Source: an uncultured Oscillospiraceae bacterium (GTDB lineage: Bacteria > Bacillota > Clostridia > Oscillospirales > Acutalibacteraceae). Taken from it: 64,000 nt of DNA. Positions 26,007-36,183 of the stretch are shown here, piece after piece. The stretch is from the NCBI GenBank assembly GCA_900539845.1, contig UQDP01000004.1, forward strand, positions 62,001-126,000, read 5' to 3'. Position numbers and translations under genes: made by a program. The notes below the pieces were generated by a model, which worked only from the letters and a program-made list of their open reading frames with translations, was not told the origin of the DNA and made no database searches. The number at the start of each line of letters is the position of its first letter. Position 1 is the first letter of the stretch.

Positions 26007-26096
26007 TTTGAACTTGAAGAATATATAAGACAGGGCGAGCCTGAAAGAGCCGAAAAAAGTGAAGCGTAGCAAACTGCTAGTGGTTTGCAAAAAAGG
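26007..26096 (+). pseudogene. Relic of a VbhA-like (Fic-associated) antitoxin
   Basis: In frame one reads ELEEYIRQGEPERAEKSEA, a stop (TAG in place of the expected TGG), then QTASGLQK. This is the conserved start of VbhA-type antitoxin domains that inhibit Fic toxins (usual reading AEKxxxWQTAIGLQ). There is no start codon, and homology fades after about 90 bases. No fic gene remains. Confidence 0.55.
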
Positions 26097-26179
26097 TATT
26101 CATTCTACCACACAATTTTGGGGAATGGTTATAATAAATTCTTCTGTTCAGTACAAGTTGCGAATTAAAAAATCGTTAT

Positions 26180-26398
26180 ATGCACGTTGATTTTGTGGAC
26201 AAAAGCACCGCCCAAAGTATCAATTCTGAAGTTCTAAAGTGTCAATTTGATACTTTAGGCTGTTTTTTAGAAGAACTTGCAGTTTTGGAATCGGTTGCAA
26301 AGAACCCCACAATAAAACAGCAAGAGTTTATAGAGGAAACCGGAAAATCGATTGCAACAATCAAGCGAATTATGAAATTGCAGCAGGATAAAAATTAA
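26180..26398 (+). CDS. Short helix-turn-helix-like frame, possibly a gene remnant
   Basis: 72 codons with a winged-helix-like end (NPTIKQQEFIEETGKSIATI). No ribosome site precedes the ATG, and the first part looks unstructured, so it may be the C-terminal remnant of a larger protein lost when the defence operon was acquired. Apart from this and the antitoxin relic, 25976-26560 shows nothing. Confidence 0.3.
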   Translation: MHVDFVDKSTAQSINSEVLKCQFDTLGCFLEELAVLESVAKNPTIKQQEFIEETGKSIATIKRIMKLQQDKN

Positions 26399-26581
26399 AT
26401 TCGCCGTAAAAGCGAAAAACGCTATGGAAAATGGAAAATTTTGGCTCAATATATAAGAAATTTATTATTACATCGCACACATTTTTTTCTCAAGGTTACG
26501 AGTATTAGAATCGCAGACTCGCAAAATATAGATATATGTGTGATAATGTCGCAAACGCAAGAATTGGAGGGAGACGGAATT

Positions 26582-28579
26582 ATGGGTTCCTCTTCGGAAA
26601 CTAAAGAACAAACGGTGGCTTCAGAGAAGTATCAGCCTGCTCTGAATGATTACTATAATGAACGCTTCAAAAGACTGGTTGAACGAATGAGTCACAATTT
26701 GCCTATTAATAGAGCTGCGATTATTAAACGTGAGCTAGAGCAAATTGATGTTGATAATTCGGATGATCAATTAGAATCGCTTAAATATGCTTCAGCTTTA
26801 AGTGTACTTATGGATCTTTCTCTTCAGGGTTGGATTTTTGAAATAGAGGATGGTTCTCTTACTTTAAAAATGGAAAACGATAACCTTGATGATAAGCAAA
26901 AACTGCGTTATCGATTAAGCGTCGAGAAGAATGCGCAATTTAAATCTCCGAGCGTCGCTGCATTTATTAAGCGAATGGAGTCCAATAAAAACTATCAAGG
27001 TGAGAACATTTCAGTAAGAAATTTAATCGGAGACAAGCATTTTTTAATTCGTCAAATTCAAAATTGTCAAAAAGTTTGCGAACCCTATATACAGATTGTT
27101 ACTGGCGAGCGTGATGCCTTGACAGGCTATAAGCTTTCTGATATTTGGCGTTACTTTCGATATACATGGTCAATCCCTTATAAAACAATGCCCGGGCGTA
27201 ATATGTTTTATTTGGTTAGGGATCGTTTGCAACCATATCATCCAGTTATAGGTATCTTTGCACTTGGAAATTCCGTTTTAAATCTTACTGTTAGAGATGA
27301 CGATATAGGTTGGACGGTTGATGCTATAAAAAGAAATATGGCTTTAAAAACCGAGGAAACCTTTTGTGAGCAAATCATCAGCGGAACAGATGGAAAACGT
27401 GTAAAGACAAAAATCAGCAGAGCAATCGAAACTGAATCAGAACATTTCACTCGTGCAACACAATATGCTAACAAAATGTATCCCCTACTTCTAAAAAACA
27501 TCGAGGAAGCCATTTCGGAAATCTATTTAAAAGATTTGGGTTATCATAGAAACACTAAATATCCCAAGCAAGAAAAAATTAACGAACTTATTGCAATGGC
27601 TGAAGAATACGCAGAAAAGTCTATAAATAACAAAAACAATGAAAAAGCTCCCAACTGGGAAGAAGAGGCTCAAAGCAATCTGTTTAAGCGCAAACGGGCT
27701 ACTGAGTTAGCAAAGCTACTGGAAACAAAGTGTATTTTCAATGAGGTAAAAGGCTCTACAAATTTAGAGCGTTTAAATCAGCTATTAGCAACAGAAACCG
27801 GGAGAAAAGCAATACATACTGCTTTGATTGCAAACAGAAAGCGTAAAATTGGCTCTAACATGATGGATATTATAGTTTGTGGCTCAATTCCGCCGTACAA
27901 TGAGCTCCTTGGAGGAAAGCTAATAAGCCTCCTCTCTTGCAGTCCTACTGTTATCAGTGATTATACTCATCGATATGAAAATCAGGTTAGCGAAATAGCT
28001 TCAAGAATGAAGGGACAGCGTGTTATTCGAGATAGCAAACTGGTTTATTTAGGGACAACAAGCCTATACGCAGTAGGAAGTAGCCAATACAATCGCATCA
28101 AGGTTCCTCTTTCTGAGAATAGCAATCTTGAGTTCAGAAAAATAGGCATCACCGAAGGCTTCGGAACAGTTTTCTTTTCTAAAGAAACCACATCGCTTTT
28201 CTCTAAACTGTTAGAACTGCAGGATGGCGGTAAGAAGATTAATCATGTTTTCGGAGAAGGCACAAGCCCTCGTTTTAGAATGATTAGTAGAGGCTTGAGT
28301 AGTATTGGAATAAAAGCTGACGCCTTTCTCAAGCATTACTCTCCGAGAATTGTTTATTCGATTAATCTTGCAAATAATACTAACGAATATCTTTTGGGCA
28401 TTGATAAGGATGCGGATTATGGTTACGATTTGAACAATCCAACAATCGTTGAACAAAAGACGCAGGAGCTTATCGATTATTGGTATAACCGGTGGCTTAC
28501 CAAACGACTTACAACTGTTAATATTGAACAGCGTCTTAATGACTTCGATATTGAATCAATACTGTTAGGAAATATATAA
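26582..28579 (+). CDS. DruA-like (DUF4338) defence protein
   Basis: 665 residues from ATG 26582, which has GGAGGGAG eight bases upstream; the frame opens with a TTG at 26441 but lacks a ribosome site there. Recognised by DUF4338 features in order: LSDIWRYFRYTWS and PGRNMFYLVRD (about 185-215), a HPVIGIFALGN and RDDDIGW stretch (about 220-245), LFKRKRATELAKLLETKCIF (about 365), MMDIIVCGSIPPYNELLGGK (about 427), and LGTTSLYAVGSSQYNR (about 490). The N-terminal 180 residues are less familiar. DruA is the hallmark of Druantia type I, but here no DruB-E partners follow. First gene of a five-gene operon with a 10-base gap to the next. Biochemical activity of the family is not known to me. Confidence 0.82.
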   Translation: MGSSSETKEQTVASEKYQPALNDYYNERFKRLVERMSHNLPINRAAIIKRELEQIDVDNSDDQLESLKYASALSVLMDLSLQGWIFEIEDGSLTLKMENDNLDDKQKLRYRLSVEKNAQFKSPSVAAFIKRMESNKNYQGENISVRNLIGDKHFLIRQIQNCQKVCEPYIQIVTGERDALTGYKLSDIWRYFRYTWSIPYKTMPGRNMFYLVRDRLQPYHPVIGIFALGNSVLNLTVRDDDIGWTVDAIKRNMALKTEETFCEQIISGTDGKRVKTKISRAIETESEHFTRATQYANKMYPLLLKNIEEAISEIYLKDLGYHRNTKYPKQEKINELIAMAEEYAEKSINNKNNEKAPNWEEEAQSNLFKRKRATELAKLLETKCIFNEVKGSTNLERLNQLLATETGRKAIHTALIANRKRKIGSNMMDIIVCGSIPPYNELLGGKLISLLSCSPTVISDYTHRYENQVSEIASRMKGQRVIRDSKLVYLGTTSLYAVGSSQYNRIKVPLSENSNLEFRKIGITEGFGTVFFSKETTSLFSKLLELQDGGKKINHVFGEGTSPRFRMISRGLSSIGIKADAFLKHYSPRIVYSINLANNTNEYLLGIDKDADYGYDLNNPTIVEQKTQELIDYWYNRWLTKRLTTVNIEQRLNDFDIESILLGNI

Positions 28580-28589
28580 GGAGGTTGCA

Positions 28590-30134
28590 ATGTCAAAGCT
28601 AGATTTTATAAAAAAGCTTTACAACGGAAAGAACTGCTATTCCGATCATATGTCTGATGAAGAACTTGGGCTTCTTCATATAACGTCAAAGGTTGAGGGT
28701 TTGATTGAGAGAATGCTCGGTAAAGGAAAAATAATTTTTCTTACTGGAAATCCAGGCGACGGAAAAACCTTTTTAATAAAGTCTGTTAATTCAGCAATAC
28801 AAAAATATAAGGCCTATGTCGAAAAGGATATGAATAATATTACAGGCTACGAAGCTATCGTGAGCGATATTATAGCTTGTTATCAGGAGCATCGCCCGGC
28901 AATTATTGCGGTCAATGAATATCCTTTCACACTACTTTGCAAGCATATAAAAAAACAGGCACCTGATATTTATAAAGAAATTGTTGTCGCAAAGAAAAGT
29001 GCAATCACCTATAGCATTTCCACACCGCTTTCCGGAAGAGTCGCATTAATAGATCTTAACGAGAGAAATCTTTTGGATGCCGACAGCAATCTTTTAGGCG
29101 AGCTTATAGATAAATTCATAGCACTTATTTCAGAAGATACCCAACATAATAAGTATTTGGAATATAATATTAAGGCCCTTTCTATTCCTGAAGTCAAGGC
29201 TCAGGTGCTTTCATTGATGCAACTTGCTACCTCGGAATGTGAGCACTTTGCTATACGTGATATTTTAGGAGCATTATCCTTTGTATTTACTGCCTGCTTA
29301 ATGGAGGATTATGAGGGACAAAAGTATTATTCGGCTATTTTTTCAGGCTCTAACCAGCTACTACAGACAATTCAGCAATTTGATCCGATTTATCTTTCAT
29401 CGCCTTCGCTTGATGAGCAGCTTTGGAACGGAGAAATAAAAGATGGGTGGCTTATTGAGGCTCCAAGTGAATGGCCGAACGATCCCAAATTTGAAGGCGG
29501 AGAGGTTGACGACGCAGTAAGCCTTTTCAAAGAAATTAAGCGACAGTATTATTTTGAAAACATTCACGGCCATAAGCTTTTGCAGCTACAGCCTACCGAA
29601 ATCAAAAAGTGTACAGATATGTTTGTTAACTTTGATTCACAAAAAAAGAAAATCAAGGAGCGCCTTATAAAATCCATTAACAAATTGTTTTTGCCCTCTT
29701 CTGATGATAAAAAGTCCTTGCATATTTGGACAACCCATAGATATGATATGAGCATTCCTGCTACGGTCGCAGTTTCAAGTAAATCTATTGATGCAAGTGA
29801 GCTTGATATTCAGATGCCGAGGCCAGCAGATTGGTTAACGGATTTAGAGTATATTCCTAACCACATTATTATGACACCCAAAGGAAAAAGCGAGCCCGTT
29901 TTACGTTTAGATATTGATTTTATACGTACATTAAATGCTATTGAGGAGGGCTATCCTATAAATCTGTTAGCTCCTCAGTATGAGCAAGCAGCAGCAATGT
30001 TTTTGCAGCAGCTTGATGATAACGGACTTACAGAGGAAAATGATGATGGCGAGGTAATCATAGCCAACCGTCGTAAGAATTACAAAAAATCAGTATATAT
30101 TCAGGACGGCCAATATGGATTTGAGGAGGATTAA
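28590..30134 (+). CDS. P-loop ATPase of the DruA-FtsK operon (DptF-like in position)
   Basis: 514 residues. Walker A GNPGDGKT at 52-59 and a Walker B-like PAIIAVNEYP near 105-114. The remaining 400 residues are mostly helical without a named domain. The GDGKT type P-loop and its place before an unrecognised protein and a giant FtsK/HerA-like protein resemble DptF in phosphorothioation-dependent DptFGH systems; this is an analogy from layout, not a proven homology. AAGGAGG precedes the ATG. Translation is likely coupled to the neighbours on both sides (gaps of 10 and 2 bases). Confidence 0.7.
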   Translation: MSKLDFIKKLYNGKNCYSDHMSDEELGLLHITSKVEGLIERMLGKGKIIFLTGNPGDGKTFLIKSVNSAIQKYKAYVEKDMNNITGYEAIVSDIIACYQEHRPAIIAVNEYPFTLLCKHIKKQAPDIYKEIVVAKKSAITYSISTPLSGRVALIDLNERNLLDADSNLLGELIDKFIALISEDTQHNKYLEYNIKALSIPEVKAQVLSLMQLATSECEHFAIRDILGALSFVFTACLMEDYEGQKYYSAIFSGSNQLLQTIQQFDPIYLSSPSLDEQLWNGEIKDGWLIEAPSEWPNDPKFEGGEVDDAVSLFKEIKRQYYFENIHGHKLLQLQPTEIKKCTDMFVNFDSQKKKIKERLIKSINKLFLPSSDDKKSLHIWTTHRYDMSIPATVAVSSKSIDASELDIQMPRPADWLTDLEYIPNHIIMTPKGKSEPVLRLDIDFIRTLNAIEEGYPINLLAPQYEQAAAMFLQQLDDNGLTEENDDGEVIIANRRKNYKKSVYIQDGQYGFEED

Positions 30135-30136
30135 AA

Positions 30137-31615
30137 ATGGCAACTGATACTCTAAAAAGAATTAGTGGGGATATTTGCAAGGATTATCTTGGCTTCTATC
30201 CTACAACTAATGCTACAAAGCCTCCTCATATCGCCAACGGACTTTTTAGGTGCTGTACTGGTGAAACCTGCAACACAAGAGATGTTCACGAGTGGATAAT
30301 TAGCGACGGAAGAAAGGATGCTGTTTCATCCGAATCCATTATAGATAAGTATCAAGATATTCTTCAAAACGGGTATCACGAAAAGGCTTCAGATATTGAG
30401 GAATTCCGTTTCCTACTTGATGATATTTTCGATCAAGACAATGCTGTCTATCCAAGCTATGAATTTTCTGTAATGACAATATCCTCTCATTGGATGATTA
30501 GAAACAAGGTGCCATCAGAAATGGGAATAGGAGATTTCTTATTTGATGTCCTTTCGAAAAAGCTTGACGGAAAGCGTTCACCAATAATCGAGTTACTACA
30601 GAAGGCTTTGGATAATGACACAGATGACATCACGAAACTGGTTAAGCCAATAATTGCATTTCCTTCTGAAAAAGAAAAGCGAAATGTTGGAGATATTGTG
30701 TATAAAGAGGACACCGAAATTGCCTGGGATCCAGTAAAGCAATCAATTCGAGAGGGCTTTGATAGACTTGCATTAAATATTCAAGATATTGGTGAAGTTA
30801 AAAACAGTCTTACTGTGCTAAAGAGAATCGTAAATTATTCTATTTTCGCAACCTTCTTATACCTTACAAACGGCAATTATGCCGTACATAATGGAAAGAA
30901 GCCTCCGATTGTAATTGACGCAGGGGCAGATTTAGAATCCATCAAAAAAGCTAGCGAGCAGACCTACACTATAGCAAAAAAGTCTGTAGAGGATTATTTC
31001 GCCAATGCCATCAAAAAATGGCTAGAGCCAGTGATTTCTGCTAACACTATTGAAGAATGTATCCAATGGATAGATTCAATGATTTTCTCTACGGTTGATA
31101 GAGAGAATAATATTAAGCCTGCACTTATCAGCTATTTTGAAAGCTTCTGCGAAGAGGAATCCTCTCCTATGGCTGCATTATCACGTGCTCTTCAAATTGT
31201 ATTATACACCTTTGAATATAAAAACAATTCGCCGTCCGATTTTTGTAGGGTTTTAGGTGTTCGCTCCGGCCTGATTGGTCCAAAAGGGAATCGGGCCAAA
31301 ACAAAGAGATACCTAGTGAACAGCTTTACTCTTGAAACCATTACACTCAGCGCTTTGTCTACAGATGAGTTAAAGGATGGTCTTGAGTTAAAGGATTTAG
31401 GAGTACGTCTTTTTGATGCATACAACATTTTAATAGGAGCAGATTCAGAGAGGGAATATGGCATTTTAGAGGAGTATAATATTGCGCAAGCAACTCCAGG
31501 AGATCTGAGAGGAGACTTGAGTGTGAATGCTCAAAAATTAGCCGATACATATATTTCACTTGGCTTTGGCAAAAAATATGCTGATGGTGTTACTTTAATA
31601 GGATGGAGGCTATAA
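30137..31615 (+). CDS. Unrecognised protein of the DruA-FtsK operon
   Basis: 492 residues, no domain that I can name. Seen: two Cys in LFRCCTGETC near 33-42, a helical middle, and a C-terminal stretch GVRSGLIGPKGNRAKTKRYL (about 373-392) followed by LFDAYNILIGADSEREYGIL, which could be a nucleic-acid or effector-binding wing. Gene order would match DptG, but no motif supports that. The ribosome site GAGGAGG overlaps the end of the previous gene and only three bases separate it from the next, so the products are expected in fixed ratios, e.g. in one complex. Confidence 0.65.
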   Translation: MATDTLKRISGDICKDYLGFYPTTNATKPPHIANGLFRCCTGETCNTRDVHEWIISDGRKDAVSSESIIDKYQDILQNGYHEKASDIEEFRFLLDDIFDQDNAVYPSYEFSVMTISSHWMIRNKVPSEMGIGDFLFDVLSKKLDGKRSPIIELLQKALDNDTDDITKLVKPIIAFPSEKEKRNVGDIVYKEDTEIAWDPVKQSIREGFDRLALNIQDIGEVKNSLTVLKRIVNYSIFATFLYLTNGNYAVHNGKKPPIVIDAGADLESIKKASEQTYTIAKKSVEDYFANAIKKWLEPVISANTIEECIQWIDSMIFSTVDRENNIKPALISYFESFCEEESSPMAALSRALQIVLYTFEYKNNSPSDFCRVLGVRSGLIGPKGNRAKTKRYLVNSFTLETITLSALSTDELKDGLELKDLGVRLFDAYNILIGADSEREYGILEEYNIAQATPGDLRGDLSVNAQKLADTYISLGFGKKYADGVTLIGWRL

Positions 31616-31618
31616 CAA

Positions 31619-34600
31619 ATGAGCAAAAAGCTACTGACACAAGTTGTAACAAAACTTGTAAATGAATATGCAACCGCTAGAGAATATGGCGTGTCGCTTA
31701 TTACCATTCCTGACTTTAACTATTCTCAGTTTGCTGAGGCATTAGATACAAGTCGTTGTGTTCAGCTTTTCTTCCTAGGGTTTTCTAAGCAACAGGAACA
31801 GGAATTGATTGATACCTTGCCAGACAGGGGTGACTCTGTAAGCTATGCCTTTACAGTTGAGCAGGCAGAGCAGTCTCGAAATTCAGGAGATGAGAGTGTA
31901 TTTCGAATCCTAATAATTAAAAGATCAGAAATAGAAAAAATCTCATCTCTAAGATGGTTCCCTGAAATAACCTTGGAAAAGGTTTACACCAAAAGCTGTG
32001 ATATTGTTAAGGAAGAGCTATCAGGAACTAATAGTGTCATTGATGCACTTATTAAGGCTTTGCGTTGCAAGCCTATTCGAAGCATACTTAGCTTTGAAAG
32101 GGTATTAGGATATTTAGAGCTATTACTTGAGACCGAAGATAAAAGTCTCCCTTCTGCAATTAAGGATAACTACTACAAACTTGGTCTGTGTGCGGATAAA
32201 AGCCTTGACAGTAAAAAACCTACCAAGGATGATTTTGTTGCCAGGATTCGTCACAATCACATAATTATAGAAAAAATCAGTAATCTCGAGCAAACTGAGC
32301 GGCAAAGTATTACTAATTATTATTCTAAAGACAATGTTAATAAAGAGATGCCTCGGTTAATTTTAAACTACTATAAATCGAGGAATATTGAACTGCTCAA
32401 ATTGATGGATCTCGATGATGTAGAGAAATGTCTTAAAGCAGCAAAAAAGTCAGATCCCAAGCCCACTCCAGCCAAAGCTAAGGACTCAAAAGTGAAGCCT
32501 ACAGCATTGGCCGCACAGCTTATGTTTGACGACAATAGCGAACAGATTAACGACGTGTTGACAAATATAGCAAGTGAATTGGACAAGGATGAGGTTAGAA
32601 AAAAAGCAGAAAAGGTTGATATTGATGTAAATGATGTAAAGCTTCAAATACACACTGAGCCTATTACTGAGGTAATTGCCACCGAATTATCAACTGAGAA
32701 TGATTTTGGCGGTATAATTCGTGCTGAGGTACAGGCTCCCGGAGAGGCTATTCGTGATCTTGGTAAATATCCTCCTGAGCTATTTAAAAAGGAATACCTA
32801 GATATCGTTTGGAGTAATCTTGCAAAAATTGCAACCTTGTTAACGGATGGAGAAGCCATTTCGGAAAGCTTAAAGTGCTTCCTTTCTGCAAGAGAAAAGC
32901 TTATCCCATATAGAAAACGCTTACAGGATTCACCAATGCTTCAGGTTTTAGCAAAATACTCACTATTTGGAGATTATTTAAAGGCATACGAAAAACTTCT
33001 CAACTCAATCAACGATGATTTCCCGAGAATTTGGGGAATATCTGCTTCTAAAGCCAAGGAAATCATTAATACAGTTATGTCCTTAGATTATGTATTTATT
33101 GTTGGAGAAGCAAAACTACACGCTATTCCTACGCCGCTTCATCCCTTATATCTGTGGAAATATGTTGAGCTTGCAAAGGAGATTCTTTCAAGTAAAGGAG
33201 TAAATGGTACCGAGGAATGTCATCTTTCAGAGGATGACAAAGCGTTTATTATTCGTAAGGCTGACGATATTCCGGATCCTCTGTCTGTTATGCTTATGCC
33301 TGTTACTGTGTCGACAAGCGGAGCGGCTTTTTTACCACTTTCCGGAAGAATAGGAATGCTCCCCATTTACTCTAATCAACCACAAATTAATCAAAGCGAA
33401 AATGGTGTAGATACCCTAAAGCAACAAATCATTAGATATTTATGCCTCTATCCTCACGCAGGAATGATGCTAAAGCTTGCTTTTATCGATCCTCCGTCTG
33501 TAGAGGTAGTTGTAGCTATGCTTAAAGCTCTAAATAATGACAAGGAATTCAACATTAGTGGCATAGAGGTGTCTATATTCAGAACTAAGGAGGTTCCTAA
33601 CGACTGGGTGGAAATTGAGGATGAATCCTTAAATGATGGTATGCTTGGAAAGGTAAAGGGGAAGCGCAGCTTGAATTTTAAGCTCAAGATTGCAGATCAA
33701 CGTCGTTCTTATACACAAATTCTGTCTGAGCTTTCCCAGCAGCAGCACCTACTTGTCATTTTTGATCCTAATGAGGTGAAAATTGAAACTGCACAAAATA
33801 ATAAGCATATTCATCTTCATCCTCTTTGCGTTCCTAAAATATATAAATATGACCCTGTTGATGAAAAGGTTGAAATCAGACCTGCAAGTGAAGGCGGAAT
33901 CTTTACTGTTTATTCCAGTATAATAGAAAAGTTAAATGAACAGCCCTCTACCTTTAGTCACACTGGCACATATTTTCATACTCCGCTTAAGCGTGAAACC
34001 TATGATAACTTCCTCGAAAAGGCAGATTGGCTTGTTATTTTAGATCAAAGCCTTAAAAGTTGGGACATTTCTCTGCGAGCAGCTAGCGAAAAGCTATTTT
34101 ATCGAGAAAATAGCTATCGTTCAATAGGCATCTACTCAAATAATTGTAGAAAGTTTATTGTAGGCTATGATCTGCTTGTTAAAAAGCTTGGTAATTTCAT
34201 TCCTAAACAGGAAGGACTTAAAAGCATCATAGAAGCTATACGTGAAATCAATGATGACGGCCTTTTAAGCATTGTATCTCATACCTCGACAAAAATTTTT
34301 GATTCCAATCACGGTAAAGGTAGTCTTGGCACGGCTATTGCTGCAATTATATACAAAAAGAAGCATCCAGACGCTCTCATCGTTGGTTTGGATACGCAAT
34401 TGGCACAGGAATGGCTGTCTGATAGAGAGGATGGAAGATTACCGGATTTAATTGGAATAAGATTAGATGACAGCGGAGAAGCAATAATAGATATTATAGA
34501 GGTGAAAACCTATAGAGACAGCCTCAATTCCTTCGTAATCAATGATAATAAGATTTCAGGCCACGCTGTCGAGCAAGCCGCTGTTCTCGAAGGCCTTGTA

Positions 34601-36169
34601 AAAGAAATGTTTGGTTCAACCGAAAAAATCACTACTGTTTCAAGAAGAGAAATACTTCGTGAGCAAGTTTTTGAGGGACTTTTCCAAGCAGAGTTTGATC
34701 CTAAGGAAAAGCTTAGCTATAGCGAGCATTTGAACGAGCTATTTGCAGGGCAATATAAGCTTGTAGTGAATAAAAACATAGCTTTTATTGATTTTGAAAA
34801 TGCGACTAGTAGTACCGACTCTTATAAGGGAACAGATTCATATGCGAATGATAAATTCCTTTTAACTGTTATTGGCAGTAAAGAGATTCAAGCTATTTTG
34901 TCAAGTGTTGAGTTTGACGATTCAGTTGAAGCCTTAACCTCGCAAAAAGCCGTTATGCCGAAGGTTTCGACCTCTGAGGAAGCAGCATCTACTCAATCCA
35001 ACGCCTTTAATGACAACAAACAGAACACCATAAAAGAAGTAAGCGGAGGGAAAAAAGTAGTATCAATAGAATGCGACAAAATGGAGATTGATTTAAAGCC
35101 TCTTGAGGAAAAATGCGCAAAAATTAATAAGGTTTTCCGTGATTATAGCATCAACGCTTATCCTGTGACTGTTGAAAATGTCCAAGAGGCTGCACGCTTT
35201 ACAAGATTTTCAGTGGAGCTTAAATCCGGTGAGTCAATTAGGAGCATAGAAAAATATAAGGCGGATATTGGCAGACAGCTTGAAGCAAATGGTGAAATTC
35301 TAATCAACCATATTAAAGGAACAAAATATATCTCTGTTGATGTTCCTTTTGTCGGAGCAAGTAATGCTATACGCCTTACAGACCATCTTTCACTTTTAGA
35401 TGAGCGAAAAGGTCGTCTTGATGTTATAGCAGGGCAGCTTGCAGATGGTAGTTTTGATATAATTGATGTTGCTAGTGCGCCTCATATGCTCATTGCGGGC
35501 ACAACGGGTTCTGGTAAAACGATTTTTCTACACACTATGCTGGTGAGCCTCTTGTATCAGTATTCAGCTGATGAACTTGAGCTTCTTATTATTGATCCTA
35601 AGCAAACCGATTTTATCTTCTTCGAGGGAATTCCGCACTTATATGGTGGTAAGGTTGTTATTGATGCAGAGGAAGCTCTAGAGAGGCTCCAAGAAATCAA
35701 CACAAAAGATAAGGAAGAGCGTACCTCTGCCCTGCGGTCCTGTAGAAGCAAGGATATTGAATCGTATAATGCCAAAAACCCCAGCAATAAAATGAAACGA
35801 CTTGTTGTAGTTATTGATGAGTACTCTGATTTAATTCAAGCAGCAGAAATGAACGGAACACGTAAGGAATTTGAAAAAAATCTCCTTATGCTTTTACAAA
35901 GAGTTCGTAATTTGGGAATTCATTTAATTATTGCCACTCAACGTCCTTCTGCTCAAATCGTTACTGGAGCACTAAAGGCTGTAATTCCTTTCAGAGTATC
36001 CTTTAGATTGCCTTCACACACAGATTCTCAAACCATCCTAGATATGTCAGGTGCTGAAAATCTACTTGGCAAGGGCGATATGCTTATGGTTACAGAAAGT
36101 GATACTAAGCGTATGCAGGGCTTGTATATTTCAGAGGACGAGCTTGAGGAATTTCTTAATAAGCTATAA
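31619..36169 (+). CDS. Giant fusion: PD-(D/E)XK-like segment plus FtsK/SpoIIIE motor
   Basis: 1516 residues. The C-terminal third is an FtsK/SpoIIIE/HerA-type DNA translocase: Walker A AGTTGSGKT near 1292, LLIIDPKQTDFIFFEGIPHL, Walker B RLVVVIDEYSDL near 1400, ATQRPSAQIVTGALKA, and SGAENLLGKGDML. Around 885-1000 lies a PD-(D/E)XK-like stretch: GSLGTAIAAI, LPDLIGIRLDDSGEA and IIDIIEVKTY, with D and E-x-K in the right order and a following helix. Residues 1-880 are unrecognised, with a Lys/Pro/Ala-rich linker near 275-305. The layout resembles DptH. The protein probably moves along DNA and cuts it; no gamma domain for KOPS-like sequence reading was seen. It is the largest gene of the window. 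Confidence 0.8.
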   Translation: MSKKLLTQVVTKLVNEYATAREYGVSLITIPDFNYSQFAEALDTSRCVQLFFLGFSKQQEQELIDTLPDRGDSVSYAFTVEQAEQSRNSGDESVFRILIIKRSEIEKISSLRWFPEITLEKVYTKSCDIVKEELSGTNSVIDALIKALRCKPIRSILSFERVLGYLELLLETEDKSLPSAIKDNYYKLGLCADKSLDSKKPTKDDFVARIRHNHIIIEKISNLEQTERQSITNYYSKDNVNKEMPRLILNYYKSRNIELLKLMDLDDVEKCLKAAKKSDPKPTPAKAKDSKVKPTALAAQLMFDDNSEQINDVLTNIASELDKDEVRKKAEKVDIDVNDVKLQIHTEPITEVIATELSTENDFGGIIRAEVQAPGEAIRDLGKYPPELFKKEYLDIVWSNLAKIATLLTDGEAISESLKCFLSAREKLIPYRKRLQDSPMLQVLAKYSLFGDYLKAYEKLLNSINDDFPRIWGISASKAKEIINTVMSLDYVFIVGEAKLHAIPTPLHPLYLWKYVELAKEILSSKGVNGTEECHLSEDDKAFIIRKADDIPDPLSVMLMPVTVSTSGAAFLPLSGRIGMLPIYSNQPQINQSENGVDTLKQQIIRYLCLYPHAGMMLKLAFIDPPSVEVVVAMLKALNNDKEFNISGIEVSIFRTKEVPNDWVEIEDESLNDGMLGKVKGKRSLNFKLKIADQRRSYTQILSELSQQQHLLVIFDPNEVKIETAQNNKHIHLHPLCVPKIYKYDPVDEKVEIRPASEGGIFTVYSSIIEKLNEQPSTFSHTGTYFHTPLKRETYDNFLEKADWLVILDQSLKSWDISLRAASEKLFYRENSYRSIGIYSNNCRKFIVGYDLLVKKLGNFIPKQEGLKSIIEAIREINDDGLLSIVSHTSTKIFDSNHGKGSLGTAIAAIIYKKKHPDALIVGLDTQLAQEWLSDREDGRLPDLIGIRLDDSGEAIIDIIEVKTYRDSLNSFVINDNKISGHAVEQAAVLEGLVKEMFGSTEKITTVSRREILREQVFEGLFQAEFDPKEKLSYSEHLNELFAGQYKLVVNKNIAFIDFENATSSTDSYKGTDSYANDKFLLTVIGSKEIQAILSSVEFDDSVEALTSQKAVMPKVSTSEEAASTQSNAFNDNKQNTIKEVSGGKKVVSIECDKMEIDLKPLEEKCAKINKVFRDYSINAYPVTVENVQEAARFTRFSVELKSGESIRSIEKYKADIGRQLEANGEILINHIKGTKYISVDVPFVGASNAIRLTDHLSLLDERKGRLDVIAGQLADGSFDIIDVASAPHMLIAGTTGSGKTIFLHTMLVSLLYQYSADELELLIIDPKQTDFIFFEGIPHLYGGKVVIDAEEALERLQEINTKDKEERTSALRSCRSKDIESYNAKNPSNKMKRLVVVIDEYSDLIQAAEMNGTRKEFEKNLLMLLQRVRNLGIHLIIATQRPSAQIVTGALKAVIPFRVSFRLPSHTDSQTILDMSGAENLLGKGDMLMVTESDTKRMQGLYISEDELEEFLNKL

Positions 36170-36183
36170 AAGAGGTAAGACAT

